In this document: piece after piece, positions 11,257 to 25,466 of the stretch
Numbering within the stretch: position 1 is the stretch's first letter
Layout: every line of letters starts with the position of its first letter
Made by a program: the position numbers and the translations under genes
Assembly: GCA_902613065.1 (NCBI GenBank)
Contig: CACMFU010000010.1
Location: 1 to 54,857 of the forward strand
Length of the DNA: 54,857 bases
DNA from: an uncultured Pelagibacteraceae bacterium
GTDB lineage: Bacteria > Pseudomonadota > Alphaproteobacteria > Pelagibacterales > Pelagibacteraceae
Reading direction: 5' to 3'
Notes under the pieces: generated by a model
Seen by the model: the letters and a program-made list of their open reading frames with translations, nothing else
Database searches by the model: none
What the model was told of the DNA's origin: nothing

Positions 11257-11299
11257 TCAAGACTATTGTTTTTCTTTCTTTAACAAATATTCTATCAAA

Positions 11300-12367
11300 A
11301 TGTCTGATATTAAAAAAATAAAAGATGATTATATCGATAAACTTAATAGGGAAAATAATGTTGATAAAGTAAATAACATTAAATCCGAACTATTTGGAAA
11401 AAACGGAATTATATCAAACGAATTTAAGAAATTAGGTTCAATTTCTGTAGAAGAAAGAAAAAAATTAGCCTCAGATTTAAATAATATTAAAGATGAACTT
11501 CAAAATAAAATATCAATCAAAATTCAAGAAATTGAAACTAAAGAAATTAATTTAAAGCTTGAGAAAGAAAAAATTGATGTAACTCTTCCAGAAAGAAATA
11601 TTGAAATTGGAAAAATCCATCCAGTCTCGCAGGTAATAGATGAAATTTCATCTATATTTTCTGAAATTGGATTTAGTGTTGAGGAAGGCCCAGATGTAGA
11701 AAATGAATATAATAATTTTACAGCATTAAATACACCAGATAACCATCCAGCTAGAGATATGCATGATACTTTTTACCTTGATAATAATAAGGAATTGCTT
11801 TTAAGAACACACACATCCCCAGTTCAGGTAAGAACTATGTTAAAAGGTAAGCCTCCTTTTAAAATTATTGCACCAGGAAGAACTTATAGATCAGATAGTG
11901 ATCAAACTCATGCTCCAATGTTCCATCAAGTTGAAGGATTACATATAGATAAGAATATAAATATGGGACATTTAAAAGGATGTTTAAATTATTTTATTAA
12001 GGAGTTTTTTGAAGTTGATAAAATTAAAATGAGATTTAGACCAAGTCATTTTCCATTTACTGAACCGTCAGCAGAAGTAGATATAGGATATGAAATTAAA
12101 AATGGAAAGATAGTAATTGGCGAAGGTAATAAATGGTTAGAAATTCTAGGCTGTGGAATGGTTCATCCAAATGTTTTAAAAAATGTAAAAGTTAATCCAA
12201 GTAAATATCAAGGATATGCCTTTGGAATTGGAATAGACAGACTTGGGATGTTAAAATATGGTATTAATGATTTAAGAGCCTTTTTTGAGACTGATTATAG
12301 ATGGTTAAGTCACTTTGGCTTTGATCCATTGGATGTTCCTTCAAATTATAGAGGACTGAGTAGATGA
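11300..12367 (+). CDS. pheS: phenylalanyl-tRNA synthetase alpha subunit
   Basis: This catalytic subunit of the alpha2beta2 enzyme charges tRNA-Phe. Its 355 residues comprise an N-terminal coiled-coil arm (about 1-100) and the class II core, with [12 protein letters not shown], the motif 2 region [17 protein letters not shown], and motif 3 [14 protein letters not shown]. It overlaps pheT by four bases (ATGA), which suggests coupled translation of the two subunits. Confidence 0.97.
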   Translation: MSDIKKIKDDYIDKLNRENNVDKVNNIKSELFGKNGIISNEFKKLGSISVEERKKLASDLNNIKDELQNKISIKIQEIETKEINLKLEKEKIDVTLPERNIEIGKIHPVSQVIDEISSIFSEIGFSVEEGPDVENEYNNFTALNTPDNHPARDMHDTFYLDNNKELLLRTHTSPVQVRTMLKGKPPFKIIAPGRTYRSDSDQTHAPMFHQVEGLHIDKNINMGHLKGCLNYFIKEFFEVDKIKMRFRPSHFPFTEPSAEVDIGYEIKNGKIVIGEGNKWLEILGCGMVHPNVLKNVKVNPSKYQGYAFGIGIDRLGMLKYGINDLRAFFETDYRWLSHFGFDPLDVPSNYRGLSR

Positions 12368-14772
12368 AGTTCACAGTTGACTGGTTAAAAAACCATCTTG
12401 ATACAAAATTTAATAATAATCAAATAATAGATAAATTAACTAATATTGGTCTAGAAGTAGAAAGTTTTGAGAGTTCTACATCTGAGCTAGATACTTTTAT
12501 TGTTGCAAAAATTATAAATGCCAAAACCCATCCAAATGCAGACAGACTGAAGTTATGTGATGTTGATATAGGTGGTGACAAAACAATTGAAGTAGTATGT
12601 GGAGCTCCAAATGCAAAAAATGGCCTTTTGACAGTTTATGCACCTCCAGGATCGATTATTCCTAAAAATCAGATGAAATTATCTGTAAGCAAAATAAGAG
12701 GTGTAACATCATATGGAATGCTCTGTTCTGAGTCAGAATTACAATTATCCAATGAAAGTGATGGAATAATAGAATTAAAAAACAATATATATGCAAATAA
12801 AATTGGAGAAAAATATTTTAAAAACACTTCTGAGAAAGTATTAGATTTATCAATTACGCCCAATAGACCAGATTGTTTAGGGGTAAGAGGAATTGCTAGA
12901 GATTTATCTGCTGCTGGTGCCGGTAAATTAAAAATTAATAAAAAATCCAAGTTAAAATATAGAGGTAATCAAAATATAAATGTAACAATAAAAAAAGAAA
13001 AAGCTCAAGGATGCACAATATTTGGAAGTTGTTTAATAAAAGGTGTAACAAATAAAGAGAGCCCAAAATGGCTAAAAGATAAAATTCTCTCTTTAGGCCA
13101 AAAACCAATATCTGCGATAGTCGATATTACTAATTATGTAATGTTTGATTTAAATAGACCATTACACGCTTATGATGCAGATAAAATAAACAATGAAATT
13201 ATTGTTAGAAGTTCTTCCAAAGGAGAAAGCTTCGAAGCCTTAGATAATAAAAAATATATTTTAGAAAATGATATGTGCGTTATTTCTGACAGATCTGGAG
13301 TCCTTGGTCTTGGTGGCATAATTGGTGGGACAAGATCAGGAACAGAATATTCGACTAAAAACATATTATTAGAATCTGCTTATTTTTTACCACGTTCAAT
13401 AAGAAAAACCTCTAAACAATTAAATATAGATACAGATGCAAAATTCAGATTCGAAAGAGGTATCGATCCTTTATCAATAGAAGAAGGATTAACAAAAGCT
13501 TCTGAGCTAATAAAACAAATTTGTGGAGGCGAAATAAGCAATTTAGATGTAAAAAAAATTGAAAATTATAAAAAAACAAAAATAAATTTTGATCCATTTC
13601 ATTTTGAAAAAACGACTGGATTTAATATTGATAATAAAGAATTAATCAAAATACTAGAAAAGCTAGGTTTTAATGTATCTAAGAATAAAAAAATTTTAAA
13701 GTTAGTAGTACCTTCTTGGAGACCAGATATAACTCAATCAATTGATATTGTTGAAGAAATAGTGAGAATAAAAGGCTATGAACATATTAATACTTCAGAA
13801 CCTATTAAGATAAGATTAAAGCCAACACTTAATTATTATCAGAAATTATTTCATTTTTTACAAAGATCTGTGGCATCAAAAGGTTATTTAGAAACTGTGA
13901 CATGGTCATTTACCGACTCTAAAATTAATCAAATGTTTAAAGAAAATGATGAAGAAATACCAATTGTAAATCCGATTAGTTCAGATCTAAATGTTTTAAG
14001 AAATTCTATTTTCCCAAATTTGATATTTTATTTAAAGAAAAATTTAGATAGAGGATTTAAAGATATTTCTTTATTTGAAATTGGTCCAGTGTTTAAAGGA
14101 AAAAATCCTGGAGATCAACAGACTGTTATTGGCGCTGTAAGAGCAGGAAAGGTTTCAAGATTATCTTGGAATGATAAAGAGAGAAATGTAGACACATTTG
14201 ATGTAAAAAAAGATGTAATACAAAGTCTTTGTGAAGCAGGGATTGATAAAAATGATATCGTTATAGATGATAAAAGTCCTTCTTACTATCACCCAGGAAA
14301 ATCTGGAGGGGTGTACCAAAATAAAAACGAAAAAAAAGCTTTAGCATATTTCGGTGAGATACATCCAAACATAATAAAAAAATTAGATATAAAAACAGAG
14401 GGTTTGGTAATATTTGAAATTTGTCTTGATCATATAAAAGAGTCAAAACAAAAGATAAAAGATTCAAAATCTGAATATAAATATTCTGATTTCCAAAAAT
14501 CAGAGAGAGATTTTTCATTTATTATTAATAAAAATTTCAAATCTCAAGAATTGGTTAATTTAATTAAGTCTGTTGATGAAAAATTAATTAAGTCTGTAAA
14601 AGTATTTGATGTATTTGAAGGAGAAAATATCCCAAACGGAAAAAAATCTATAGCTGTTAATGTAACTATTCAGTCAGAAGAAAAAACATTAAATGAAAAT
14701 GACCTGGACAACATTAATAAATTAATCATCTCTTTGGTTGAATCAAAGTTTGGCGCAAAAATTAGATCCTAA
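12364..14772 (+). CDS. pheT: phenylalanyl-tRNA synthetase beta subunit
   Basis: This 802-residue beta subunit carries the tRNA-binding EMAP-like domain near the N terminus (about 40-150), the B3/B4 editing region (about 210-380), the B5 domain with [11 protein letters not shown] upstream of it, and a C-terminal ferredoxin-fold anticodon-binding domain. The length is normal and no frameshift is seen. It is translationally coupled to pheS and two bases before lepA. Confidence 0.97.
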   Translation: MKFTVDWLKNHLDTKFNNNQIIDKLTNIGLEVESFESSTSELDTFIVAKIINAKTHPNADRLKLCDVDIGGDKTIEVVCGAPNAKNGLLTVYAPPGSIIPKNQMKLSVSKIRGVTSYGMLCSESELQLSNESDGIIELKNNIYANKIGEKYFKNTSEKVLDLSITPNRPDCLGVRGIARDLSAAGAGKLKINKKSKLKYRGNQNINVTIKKEKAQGCTIFGSCLIKGVTNKESPKWLKDKILSLGQKPISAIVDITNYVMFDLNRPLHAYDADKINNEIIVRSSSKGESFEALDNKKYILENDMCVISDRSGVLGLGGIIGGTRSGTEYSTKNILLESAYFLPRSIRKTSKQLNIDTDAKFRFERGIDPLSIEEGLTKASELIKQICGGEISNLDVKKIENYKKTKINFDPFHFEKTTGFNIDNKELIKILEKLGFNVSKNKKILKLVVPSWRPDITQSIDIVEEIVRIKGYEHINTSEPIKIRLKPTLNYYQKLFHFLQRSVASKGYLETVTWSFTDSKINQMFKENDEEIPIVNPISSDLNVLRNSIFPNLIFYLKKNLDRGFKDISLFEIGPVFKGKNPGDQQTVIGAVRAGKVSRLSWNDKERNVDTFDVKKDVIQSLCEAGIDKNDIVIDDKSPSYYHPGKSGGVYQNKNEKKALAYFGEIHPNIIKKLDIKTEGLVIFEICLDHIKESKQKIKDSKSEYKYSDFQKSERDFSFIINKNFKSQELVNLIKSVDEKLIKSVKVFDVFEGENIPNGKKSIAVNVTIQSEEKTLNENDLDNINKLIISLVESKFGAKIRS

Positions 14773-14774
14773 AA

Positions 14775-16586
14775 ATGAGTGATACAATAGACAACATTAG
14801 GAATTTTGCAATTATAGCACATATAGATCATGGTAAATCAACAATAGCTGATAGAATAATACATAAATGTGGAGGTTTGAGTGACAGAGAAATGAAATCT
14901 CAAGTGCTTGACTCTATGGATATAGAAAGAGAGAGAGGAATAACAATTAAAGCACAAACAGTAAAATTAAATTATAAAGCTAAAAACGGAAAAAATTATA
15001 TTCTAAATATAATAGACACCCCGGGACATGTCGATTTTAGTTATGAAGTTAGTAGAAGCCTTTATGCTTGCGAAGGCTCAATTTTAATTGTAGATAGCAC
15101 TCAAGGAGTAGAAGCCCAAACACTTGCAAATGTATATCAAGCACTTGATATAAATCATGAGATTATTCCAGTATTAAATAAAATTGATCTACCGGCATCT
15201 GATCTTGAAAGAACTAATAATCAAATTGAAGATGTTATTGGCATAGATACATCTAACTCCGTTCCTTGCTCTGGAAAAACTGGACAAGGAATAGATGAAA
15301 TTCTTGAGCAAATTATTAACTCTTTACCTGGACCTAAAGGTGAAAAAAATAGCAAATTGAAATGTTTATTGGTTGATAGCTGGTATGACACTTATCTTGG
15401 AGTAGTTATATTAGTGAGAATTATAGATGGAAAACTAAAAAAAAATATGAAAATAAAAATGATGTCTTCAAATCAAGAATATATTGTAGAAAAAGTTGGT
15501 GTTTTTACTCCAAAGGCAAAAGATGTAAGTGAACTTAACGCTGGAGAAATAGGTTTTATTACAACTGGAATTAAAATTTTATCAGAAACTAAAGTTGGAG
15601 ATACTATATGTGATGCAGAAAATCCGATATTAGATGCATTACCTGGTTTTAAACCAAGTAAACCAGTTGTTTTTTGTGGTTTATTTCCCGTAGATAGTTC
15701 GGAATATCAAAAGTTAAAAGATGGACTCGCTAAATTACAATTAAATGACGCAAGTTTTTCTTTTGAAGCAGAATCATCCTCTGCCTTAGGACTTGGTTTT
15801 AGATGTGGATTTTTAGGGCTCTTACATCTTGAAATAATCACAGAAAGGCTTGAAAGAGAATTTGACATTAATTTATTAACTACAACACCAGGTGTTGTTT
15901 ATAAAATTCACTTAAATAATGGTAAAATTGCTGAACTTCAAAATCCTTCAAATTTACCAGATCCTACTTATATAAAATTTATTGAGGAACCATGGATTAA
16001 AGCTACAATCATCACACCAGACCAGTATTTGGGATCAATAATTAAGTTATGTCAAAATAAAAGAGGTATACAAACTAATTTAAGTTATTCAGGAAATCGT
16101 GCAGTAATTAATTATGAGATACCTTTAAATGAGGTAGTATTTGATTTTAATGATCGTCTTAAATCTATGACAAGTGGATATGCTAGTTTTGATTATGAAA
16201 TTATTGATCACAAAGAAGGGGATCTTGTAAAAATGAATATACTTGTAAACTCAGAACCCGTTGATGCTCTTGCAATGATGATACATAAAGATTTCGCACA
16301 AACCATAGGAAGAGAGGTTTGTGAAAAATTAAAAGACTTAATTCCAAGACACAACTTTATGATACCGATTCAAGCAGCTATTGGCGGTAAAATTATTGCT
16401 AGAGAAACTATTAAAGGTTTTAAAAAAGATGTGTTAACAAAAATTCATGGTGGTGGAGCGACAGATAGAAAAAGAAAACTGCTTGAAAAACAGAAAAAAG
16501 GAAAAGCCAGAGCAAAACAATTTGGAAAGGTTGAAATACCTCAAGATGCATTCATTGGTGTTTTAAAAATTAATAAGGATGCATGA
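14775..16586 (+). CDS. lepA: elongation factor 4 (LepA), ribosomal back-translocase
   Basis: This 603-residue translational GTPase has normal length. Visible motifs are the P-loop AHIDHGKST, switch [10 protein letters not shown], and NKIDLP. The C-terminal part contains the LepA-specific domain ending [17 protein letters not shown]. It acts on ribosomes at low magnesium or high salt. It overlaps the next gene, a glycosyltransferase, by four bases (ATGA), so a surface-glycan gene appears to be transcribed behind it. Confidence 0.97.
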   Translation: MSDTIDNIRNFAIIAHIDHGKSTIADRIIHKCGGLSDREMKSQVLDSMDIERERGITIKAQTVKLNYKAKNGKNYILNIIDTPGHVDFSYEVSRSLYACEGSILIVDSTQGVEAQTLANVYQALDINHEIIPVLNKIDLPASDLERTNNQIEDVIGIDTSNSVPCSGKTGQGIDEILEQIINSLPGPKGEKNSKLKCLLVDSWYDTYLGVVILVRIIDGKLKKNMKIKMMSSNQEYIVEKVGVFTPKAKDVSELNAGEIGFITTGIKILSETKVGDTICDAENPILDALPGFKPSKPVVFCGLFPVDSSEYQKLKDGLAKLQLNDASFSFEAESSSALGLGFRCGFLGLLHLEIITERLEREFDINLLTTTPGVVYKIHLNNGKIAELQNPSNLPDPTYIKFIEEPWIKATIITPDQYLGSIIKLCQNKRGIQTNLSYSGNRAVINYEIPLNEVVFDFNDRLKSMTSGYASFDYEIIDHKEGDLVKMNILVNSEPVDALAMMIHKDFAQTIGREVCEKLKDLIPRHNFMIPIQAAIGGKIIARETIKGFKKDVLTKIHGGGATDRKRKLLEKQKKGKARAKQFGKVEIPQDAFIGVLKINKDA

Positions 16587-17488
16587 CAAAACTATTTACT
16601 GATTTATCTATAATTATTCCAACATTTTACCCAGGAAAGATAATTAATTCTTGTATTGAATCACTTCCTCAAGAATCAGATATAATAATAGCGGATAATG
16701 GAGATGATCCTGAATTAGAAGATATTTTAAAAAATAAATACCCTAAAATAAGACATTTTAAAATTGGAGATATAGGTTTATCTAAATCATTTAATTTTGC
16801 TGTTGAAAAATCTAAAAATGAAAATATTTTAATTACACAACCAGATGTGACTTTTGAAGTGGATACAATTAGTAATTTGTTAAGTGCTTCAAAAAAATAT
16901 ACTAATGCAGGTATAATTGCACCCATTATATTTGAGAACAAAAAATACAGTCATTATGATACATTGGAGTTAAATCTTAGCAGAACTGGCGAACTTCAGC
17001 TTAAAAAACAATTTAAATCTATAAATATTAAGCCAACTGGTGATTTTTGTGCTCAAGCAGTTAATGCAACAGCAATGTTAATGAAAAAAAGTATTATTAA
17101 AGAAGTTAATGGTTGGGATGAAAATATTTATACATATTTAGAGGATATTGATCTGTGTTTAAAAATACGAAAAAATAATTTACAAATTATTAAAATTGCT
17201 AAAGCAATTGTAAATCATGTAGGTTTTGGGTCACACAAAAAAGAAAACGCTCTTAAAGCAGAATTATCAAGAAATTGGCATTTTTGTTGGTCATCTTTAT
17301 ACTTCAGGGATAAGTATACAAAAAAATCCCAATTTTTATTATTCTTTTTATCCAATTTTATCAAATATTTTTCTAAAGTAATCGTTAACTTAATATTACT
17401 TAATAATAAAAAATTCAAAATTAACTTTATACGGCTAAGGGCGTGCTTAAACTATATCACCCAAAAAAAGTCATCTTATCGATACTAA
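16583..17488 (+). CDS. glycosyltransferase family 2 (rhamnosyltransferase-like)
   Basis: This 301-residue GT-A enzyme begins with the family core [20 protein letters not shown] supplies the donor/metal-binding Asp, and [16 protein letters not shown] is the acceptor-site motif typical of rhamnosyltransferase-like GT2 proteins. A hydrophobic stretch at about 246-275 suggests membrane association. Acceptor and sugar are unknown; a lipopolysaccharide or surface polysaccharide role is inferred. It overlaps lepA by four bases and is followed after four bases by a methyltransferase-like gene. Confidence 0.87.
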   Translation: MTKLFTDLSIIIPTFYPGKIINSCIESLPQESDIIIADNGDDPELEDILKNKYPKIRHFKIGDIGLSKSFNFAVEKSKNENILITQPDVTFEVDTISNLLSASKKYTNAGIIAPIIFENKKYSHYDTLELNLSRTGELQLKKQFKSINIKPTGDFCAQAVNATAMLMKKSIIKEVNGWDENIYTYLEDIDLCLKIRKNNLQIIKIAKAIVNHVGFGSHKKENALKAELSRNWHFCWSSLYFRDKYTKKSQFLLFFLSNFIKYFSKVIVNLILLNNKKFKINFIRLRACLNYITQKKSSYRY

Positions 17489-17492
17489 AATT

Positions 17493-18269
17493 ATGAATAT
17501 TAAAGAAAAATTTTTTGATTTATTTGGAATGTACATTGAAAAAAAAACTAAAAGGATGGATATATCTAAAGTTATAAAAAAACTTTTACCCTATGAAATT
17601 GGAATAAATTTAATTAGATTAGGAGATGATGGAGATGGCGGTTATTTAATTCCAGATGATTTAGCTAATTTAGACAAAAATTACTCAGCAGGCATTGGCT
17701 TATTAACAAAATTTGAAAATGACTTACAAAATAAATACTTAATCGATTCAATGATGTTGGATTTTAATAATATAAACAAAAATATTTTACCAAAAAATAG
17801 TCAATTTTTAAAAAAAAAACTTTCTTTATTTTCAAACGAAAATCAAATTACAATTAATGATTGGATTGATAATAAAGATGAAGAAATAATTTTAAAAATA
17901 GATATTGAAGGAGATGAATATATAAATCTAGCCTCAATAACTAATGAAAAATTAATGAAAGTTAGAATATTAATTGTTGAACTTCATGATTTAAGAAATT
18001 TAAGAAATTTAATTTTTTTGAGAAATTTTGACAAAATTATTTCAAAATTGAATCAATTTTTTTATCCATGTCATCTCCATATAAATAATATGAGCAAAGT
18101 AATAAATATTGCGGGCTTTAAAGTACCAGACATGCTTGAAATGACCTTTATAAGAAAAGACAGAGTAAAAGATTTTAATTTTAATTATTCAAAATTACCA
18201 AATAAATTAGACAAGAAAACAGTAAAAGATAAAGAGGAAATAATTCTGGATAAAAACTGGTATTTATAG
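17493..18269 (+). CDS. FkbM-like SAM-dependent methyltransferase
   Basis: This 258-residue protein has the FkbM-type segments LGDDGDGGYLIPDD (about 42-55), SAGIGLLTKFENDL, and the core motif KIDIEGDE followed by ILIVELHDL. Such proteins usually methylate sugars of surface polysaccharides; that role here is inferred from family and from the neighbouring GT2 gene. It is very rich in Asn, Lys and Ile. It may form a small surface-modification unit with the GT2 gene, lying between lepA and tRNA-Ser. Confidence 0.65.
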   Translation: MNIKEKFFDLFGMYIEKKTKRMDISKVIKKLLPYEIGINLIRLGDDGDGGYLIPDDLANLDKNYSAGIGLLTKFENDLQNKYLIDSMMLDFNNINKNILPKNSQFLKKKLSLFSNENQITINDWIDNKDEEIILKIDIEGDEYINLASITNEKLMKVRILIVELHDLRNLRNLIFLRNFDKIISKLNQFFYPCHLHINNMSKVINIAGFKVPDMLEMTFIRKDRVKDFNFNYSKLPNKLDKKTVKDKEEIILDKNWYL

Positions 18270-18313
18270 AATTATTAAATTTTTAATATGTCTGTTTTTT
18301 TTTAAAAATTTTA

Positions 18314-18403
18314 GGAGAGGTGGCCGAGCGGTTGAAGGCGCACGCTTGGAAAGCGTGTAAAGGGGAAACTCTTTCATGGGTTCGAATCCCATTCTCTCCG
18401 CCA
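18314..18403 (+). tRNA. tRNA-Ser (anticodon GGA)
   Basis: This 90-base tRNA starts GGAGAGG and ends with an encoded CCA. The acceptor pairs with TCTCTCC, and the anticodon stem CACGC/GCGTG encloses TTGGAAA, giving anticodon GGA. The long class II variable arm (AAAGGGGAAACTCTTT region) and the T-loop TTCGAAT are standard. It lies 44 bases after the FkbM-like gene. Confidence 0.97.
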
Positions 18404-20631
<2,228 letters not shown>

Positions 20632-21912
20632 ATGGATTTAAAACAATCTGTCAAAGCAGCATCATTAAATAAGTCCACTTATATCAATTTAAGATGGATT
20701 GGGATTTTAGGTCAATTTATAACTATAAATACAGTCAAATTTATTTTTGGTTTTGAGTTCAACTTTATTTTATCTAATCTTATAATTTTTGTTGGAGCTT
20801 TAAGTAACTTTTACTTAATGTTTTTTTATAAAAAACCAATACTTTCAAACGTAACTTCTTTTAATTTTTTATCATTAGATATACTTCAATTGAGCGCTTT
20901 ACTTTATTTATCTGGTGGTATTTTAAATCCATTTTCAATATTTCTTTTGATACCAAGCATATTTGCTGCATCCAATTTAAATATTAAAACAAATATTGCT
21001 TTAATTTTAATTACTCTAGCATCGATTATAATTTTAACTTTTTATCATTACGATTTGCCAAAACCACTAGATGAATATAGTATTAGCCTATATTATTACT
21101 ATGCAATTCCTCTTGCATTGATTATTGCATTATTTTTTTTAAATTATTTTGCATTTATTTTTGGACAAGAAACAAATCTTAGGAAAGATGCATTAGATAA
21201 AATTCAAGAAGTAATTTCCAAAGAACATGAGCTAGTTTCACTTGGGGGACAGGCTGCAGCTGCAGCTCATTCATTCGGTACTCCTTTGTCTACAATTAAA
21301 ATTATTTCTCACGATTTATTTGATCAATTTAAAGATAATAATGATGTAAAAAAAGATCTCGAACTATTAATTAGTCAAGTTAATAGGTGTAATGATATTT
21401 TAAAAAAACTAACATTAAATCCTAATATAGAGGATGATTTTATTGACAAAAATAAAACACTTTACGATTACATTAATGAGATAGTTAATTCATTTAAGAA
21501 AATTTCTAACAAGAATTTCAATATTGATAAAGAGCAAGATTCTAACTCATTTGAAATATTAAAATCTGTTGAAATTGTTTATGGTTTGAGGAATTTTATT
21601 GGAAATGCTAACAAATTTTCAAATGAAAATATCTATATTGCTATCAAAAGTGACAGTCAAAAGACAGAAATAACAATTGAGGATGATGGCCCTGGTATAC
21701 CAAAAGATATACTCAATAAGATTGGAGAGCCTTATATCAAAACACTTAAACCTAAAGATAATAAAAAAACTGGACTAGGTTTAGGGATTTTTATAGGTAA
21801 AACATTGTTAGAAAAAAATTCAGCCAGAATAACAATTAGAAATTCAGAAACTAGAGGTGGAGCTGAAGTAAAAATAGAGTGGGAAAATAAAAATTTAAAA
21901 AAATTAGTGTAA
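20632..21912 (+). CDS. regB: RegB/PrrB-like redox-sensing histidine kinase
   Basis: This 426-residue kinase has an N-terminal block of about six membrane segments (20-180). GGILNPF at 95-101 matches the quinone-binding motif of RegB. The phosphoacceptor region reads [18 protein letters not shown] with His213; other RegB proteins have HELGTPL here. Cys253 in NRCNDIL sits where RegB carries its redox cysteine. The ATP site is intact ([15 protein letters not shown]). It probably reports quinone/redox state to a RegA regulator, which is not in this window. It abuts gyrB and overlaps the end of cobT by nine bases. Confidence 0.85.
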   Translation: MDLKQSVKAASLNKSTYINLRWIGILGQFITINTVKFIFGFEFNFILSNLIIFVGALSNFYLMFFYKKPILSNVTSFNFLSLDILQLSALLYLSGGILNPFSIFLLIPSIFAASNLNIKTNIALILITLASIIILTFYHYDLPKPLDEYSISLYYYYAIPLALIIALFFLNYFAFIFGQETNLRKDALDKIQEVISKEHELVSLGGQAAAAAHSFGTPLSTIKIISHDLFDQFKDNNDVKKDLELLISQVNRCNDILKKLTLNPNIEDDFIDKNKTLYDYINEIVNSFKKISNKNFNIDKEQDSNSFEILKSVEIVYGLRNFIGNANKFSNENIYIAIKSDSQKTEITIEDDGPGIPKDILNKIGEPYIKTLKPKDNKKTGLGLGIFIGKTLLEKNSARITIRNSETRGGAEVKIEWENKNLKKLV

Positions 21913-23697
21913 TTTTTTATTATTTTCAAACAATCCACTAAGCTGACCAATCATTACATCACCTAACTCTTGAACGTCAGCAATTTTTATTGCTTTTTTG
22001 TAATATCTTGAAACATCGTGGCCTATACCTATGGCAAGAATTTCTATATCACTTTTGTTTTCAATTGATTTTACAGTTTGCTTAAGATGTTTTTCTAAAA
22101 AATCACCTGAGTTAACAGATAATGTTGAATCATCAACTGGAGCCCCATCTGAAATAACCATAAGAATTTTTCTTTCTTCTTTTCTTTTCTTAAGTCTATT
22201 GAAAGCCCAAGTAATAGCTTCACCATCAATGTTTTCTTTAAGTAAACCCTCTTTTAGCATTAAACCTAAATTTTTTTTTGATTGTCTCCAGTGAGTATCT
22301 GCAGATTTATAAATTATATGTCTTAAGTCATTTAAACGTCCTGGATTTTTAAATTTTCCAAGTTTATTCCACTTTTCTCTACTCTTACCACCCTTCCAAT
22401 TTTTTGTTGTGAAACCAAGAATTTCTACTTTAACCGAGCATCTTTCTAATGTTCTAGACAATATATCAGCACAAAGGGCTGCAATAGTAATTGGCCTTCC
22501 TCTCATTGATCCAGAATTATCTATGAGTAAAGTCACAACTGTATCTTTAAACTCCAAATCTTTCTCTTTTTTAAAGGAAAGAGAATTATATGGATCAATT
22601 ATTATTCTTGGTAATTTTGAACTATCTAATAAACCCTCCTCAAGATCAAATTCCCAAGATCTATTTTGTTTTGCAAGTAACTGTCTTTGTAATTTATTTG
22701 CGAGTTTTGTAATTATGTCTTGGAAACTAGTTAGCTGTTGATCTAAATTTTTTCTTAATTTAGAAATTTCCTCTGAATTTTCCAATGTTTCAGCTTTTGC
22801 TGTCTCATCAAATTCTGAAGTATATATTTTATATTCCTTATTACTTATTCCTAAATTTTTTTTCTGAACAATATTTTCTATTTCATTGTTTTCAGCATCA
22901 TCATTTCCAAGTTGTTCATCAAGTCTAAATTCATTCATTTCGTCAGAACTATCAACACCTTTATTGATACTGTCTTCCTCTTCTCTTTCCTGAGATTCTC
23001 CGCTATCTGTTTTTTGATCATCTTTTGAATTGCTATTATCTTGTTCATCTTCTTTTTGCTCTTCCCTTTTGTTTTCTTCCTCGGACTCAAAGATTTCCAT
23101 ATTCTGGAGAATTTCCGATATTTTGGAATTGTATATGTCTTGATTCTCTGCATTTTCTTTTAAAAAGTCTATGTGATTATCTAAAGATTTTTCAAAATCA
23201 TCTTTCCAGTATGATAAAATTTTTTTAGCGCTTTCAGATAAACTTACGTTCATTATTTTATTAAGCATGTAATATTCAAAAGCTTCAGAAACATTAGATT
23301 CTTCTTTCTTTTTTATATTTTCAGATTTTGCCATACCAATCTTATTATTATATTTGGTCATTAAATTTTTAGAAATTCCCCTCATCATTTGTGATCCTAA
23401 AAGTTCATATCTTATTTTCTCAGAAATTTTATACAGTGTATGGCAAGTAGGTGTTTTTGGAATATTTTGTTCCAAAGTAGAATTATCAGAAAATTTTCTT
23501 TTTAATGCCTCCGAATCTGCCTCGGCTCTTAATTTAACAAAGTTTTCCTTATCTTTTAAATTATCAAATTTGGAAATATTAAATTCTTTTAAATTTTTTT
23601 TGTCTTTTAATGTATGTGTTTCACCTGAAATAGCTTTAATCGTTGAGTTTAAAGCTTGTTTAAATTGCTCTTTTATAAGATCATCTTTGTTCATCAA
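21904..23697 (-). CDS. cobT: CobT-like VWA-domain protein (cobaltochelatase subunit family)
   Basis: The protein has 597 residues. The C-terminal von Willebrand A domain has the metal-site motif DNSGSMRG (near residue 395), then [12 protein letters not shown] and AIGIGHDV. The middle is a long acidic, Glu/Asp/Asn/Ser-rich low-complexity region (about 200-300), typical of CobT. In aerobic B12 synthesis CobT, CobS and CobN insert cobalt. No cobN is seen here, so the partner may be different. It overlaps cobS by four bases, indicating translational coupling. Confidence 0.9.
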   Translation of the reverse strand: MMNKDDLIKEQFKQALNSTIKAISGETHTLKDKKNLKEFNISKFDNLKDKENFVKLRAEADSEALKRKFSDNSTLEQNIPKTPTCHTLYKISEKIRYELLGSQMMRGISKNLMTKYNNKIGMAKSENIKKKEESNVSEAFEYYMLNKIMNVSLSESAKKILSYWKDDFEKSLDNHIDFLKENAENQDIYNSKISEILQNMEIFESEEENKREEQKEDEQDNSNSKDDQKTDSGESQEREEEDSINKGVDSSDEMNEFRLDEQLGNDDAENNEIENIVQKKNLGISNKEYKIYTSEFDETAKAETLENSEEISKLRKNLDQQLTSFQDIITKLANKLQRQLLAKQNRSWEFDLEEGLLDSSKLPRIIIDPYNSLSFKKEKDLEFKDTVVTLLIDNSGSMRGRPITIAALCADILSRTLERCSVKVEILGFTTKNWKGGKSREKWNKLGKFKNPGRLNDLRHIIYKSADTHWRQSKKNLGLMLKEGLLKENIDGEAITWAFNRLKKRKEERKILMVISDGAPVDDSTLSVNSGDFLEKHLKQTVKSIENKSDIEILAIGIGHDVSRYYKKAIKIADVQELGDVMIGQLSGLFENNKKLH

Positions 23698-24668
23698 ACC
23701 TGAATATTTATCATTGACTCTGGCAATTCTTCACCAAAACATCTTTGATAGTATTCTGCGATTGTATTCTTTTCTACATCATCACATTTATTTAAAAAAG
23801 TTACTCTAAATGCATAGCCCACGTCTTTAAATATTTCAGAATTTTCTGCCCAATGTAGTACTGTTCTTGGACTCATAACAGTTGAAATATCTCCAGCCAT
23901 AAAGCCTTTTCTTGTTAATGTCGCAACTTTTATCATGTTTGCAACTCTCTCTTTACCTTTACTATTATCTAGAGACTTGTTTTTTCCTAAAATAATTTCC
24001 ATTTCTTTTTCCAAAGCTAAATAATTTAGTGTTGTAACAATGTTCCATCTATCCATTTGCCCCTGGTTTATTTGTTGTGTTCCATGATAGAGGCCAGTTG
24101 TATCTCCTAAACCAACGGTATTTGAAGTTGCAAATAATCTAAAATATTTATTTTGTTTTATGACCTTATTTTTATCTAATAAAGTAAAATTTCCCTCAGC
24201 TTCCAAAACTCTTTGAATTACAAACATCACATCTGGTCTACCAGCATCATATTCATCAAATACTAAAGCTACTGGATTTTGTATCGACCAAGGAAGTATT
24301 CCCTCCTTGAATTCTGTAACTTGTTTGCCATCTTTTATTACAATTGAGTCTTTTCCAATTAAATCTATTCTACTAACATGGCTATCTAAGTTAATTCTGA
24401 TACATGGCCAGTTTAATCTGGCTGCAATTTGTTCTATATGTGTTGATTTACCCGTTCCGTGATAACCTTGCACTAAGACTCTTTTATTAAATGAAAATCC
24501 AGAGAGAATTGCTAAAGTTGTATCTCTATCAAATTTATAAGTTTTATCTATATCTGGCACATAATCAGTTTTTTTTGAAAATGCATCTACTTCCATATCA
24601 GAGTCAATACCGAATGTTTGTTTAATCGATAATTTAATATCTGGAGTTTGTTCAATATTTGTTGTCAA
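23694..24668 (-). CDS. cobS: CobS-like AAA+ ATPase (MoxR type)
   Basis: This 324-residue AAA+ protein has Walker [10 protein letters not shown] at 68-76, Walker [12 protein letters not shown] near 133-143, and the sensor segment [19 protein letters not shown], all typical of CobS. The N-terminal [13 protein letters not shown] segment is also characteristic. With CobT it forms a ring-shaped chaperone complex in cobaltochelatase. It overlaps both neighbours (cobT by 4, the J-domain gene by 17 bases). Confidence 0.92.
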   Translation of the reverse strand: MTTNIEQTPDIKLSIKQTFGIDSDMEVDAFSKKTDYVPDIDKTYKFDRDTTLAILSGFSFNKRVLVQGYHGTGKSTHIEQIAARLNWPCIRINLDSHVSRIDLIGKDSIVIKDGKQVTEFKEGILPWSIQNPVALVFDEYDAGRPDVMFVIQRVLEAEGNFTLLDKNKVIKQNKYFRLFATSNTVGLGDTTGLYHGTQQINQGQMDRWNIVTTLNYLALEKEMEIILGKNKSLDNSKGKERVANMIKVATLTRKGFMAGDISTVMSPRTVLHWAENSEIFKDVGYAFRVTFLNKCDDVEKNTIAEYYQRCFGEELPESMINIQV

Positions 24669-25185
24669 TTTTGTCCTTATAAGTATTTTTTAATTGGGTA
24701 TAAGCTAAAGTTATCACTTTAAGCTTATCTTCAAATTTTTTATTGCCAGCATTCATATCAGGGTGAAATTTTTTCACAAGTCTTTTGAATTTTTCTTGTA
24801 TTTTAGCCCATTTTAAACCAACTCCAACACCCAAAATTTCAAAGGCTTTAAGGTCATTACTATTAAACTTAAACTTATTCATATGATTCAAGTTACTAAA
24901 ATCTTTAAATTTTCCATTTTCATCTTTTAAAGTGTTATTCCACAATATTTTGAAAAAATTATCTGAAGAACTGAAGCTCTGTGTTGGCTTATGCCATGTC
25001 ATGTCAGACTTTAAAAAGTTGATTACTTGTTCGTCGCTCATTCCTGAAAAATAATTCCAGCTTTTATTAAACTCTCTTACATGCTCAAGACAGAGAAGCC
25101 TATATTCTTTGCTGTTATCCTTTTCTTTTGGAGCTTTGTAAAGTCCCTCTTCTTTACAATTATTCCATTCACAAATATTTTTCAT
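24652..25185 (-). CDS. J-domain (DnaJ-like) protein
   Basis: This 177-residue protein has a C-terminal J domain with the HPD motif at 141-143, within [23 protein letters not shown], which would stimulate a DnaK-type chaperone. The N-terminal part has Cys5, Cys10, Cys32 and His35, a possible small zinc site. No G/F or DnaJ-type zinc domain is present. The bolA - J-domain - cobS - cobT order is conserved in alphaproteobacteria, so it may serve the CobS/CobT complex. Confidence 0.85.
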   Translation of the reverse strand: MKNICEWNNCKEEGLYKAPKEKDNSKEYRLLCLEHVREFNKSWNYFSGMSDEQVINFLKSDMTWHKPTQSFSSSDNFFKILWNNTLKDENGKFKDFSNLNHMNKFKFNSNDLKAFEILGVGVGLKWAKIQEKFKRLVKKFHPDMNAGNKKFEDKLKVITLAYTQLKNTYKDKIDNKY

Positions 25186-25205
25186 ATTATATAATATAAA
25201 TTTTA
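25186..25205. promoter_or_regulatory. 20-base divergent spacer with symmetric -10 palindrome
   Basis: ATTATATAAT at 25186-25195 is a perfect palindrome and gives TATAAT on both strands. On the plus strand it would place a transcript start about four bases before the bolA ATG. On the minus strand the start would fall just inside the J-domain ORF as called. Promoter function is inferred. Confidence 0.35.
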
Positions 25206-25466
25206 ATGGATATTAATCAACTTTCAAAAAAAATTGAAAATAAACTTTTGAAAGATACTTCTATAAAAGACGTAAAGATAATTGACAACACTTATAAACA
25301 TTTAAAACACAATTCACATCAGAAAGGTAAATTTCATATTAAATTAGAAATAAATTCTGATATATTAAAAAAAATCAATAGAGTTCAGTCTAATAAAGTA
25401 ATTTACAAAATTTTAAGCAAAGAATTGAAAACTGATATTCATTCTTTACAAATAAGCTTTATTTAA
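25206..25466 (+). CDS. bolA: BolA family protein
   Basis: This 86-residue protein has the BolA fold pattern: N-terminal helix, IKDVKIIDNTYKHLKHNSH and KGKFHIKLEINS, with the conserved H of the helix-turn region. BolA proteins partner with monothiol glutaredoxins in iron-sulfur cluster handling or act as regulators. It is the only plus-strand gene in a minus-strand block, divergent from the J-domain gene and overlapping the end of aroB by 21 bases. Confidence 0.85.
   Translation: MDINQLSKKIENKLLKDTSIKDVKIIDNTYKHLKHNSHQKGKFHIKLEINSDILKKINRVQSNKVIYKILSKELKTDIHSLQISFI

Noticed and set aside
22409..22741. 110-residue plus-strand frame inside cobT
   Set aside because: Lies opposite the CobT VWA domain; no independent support.
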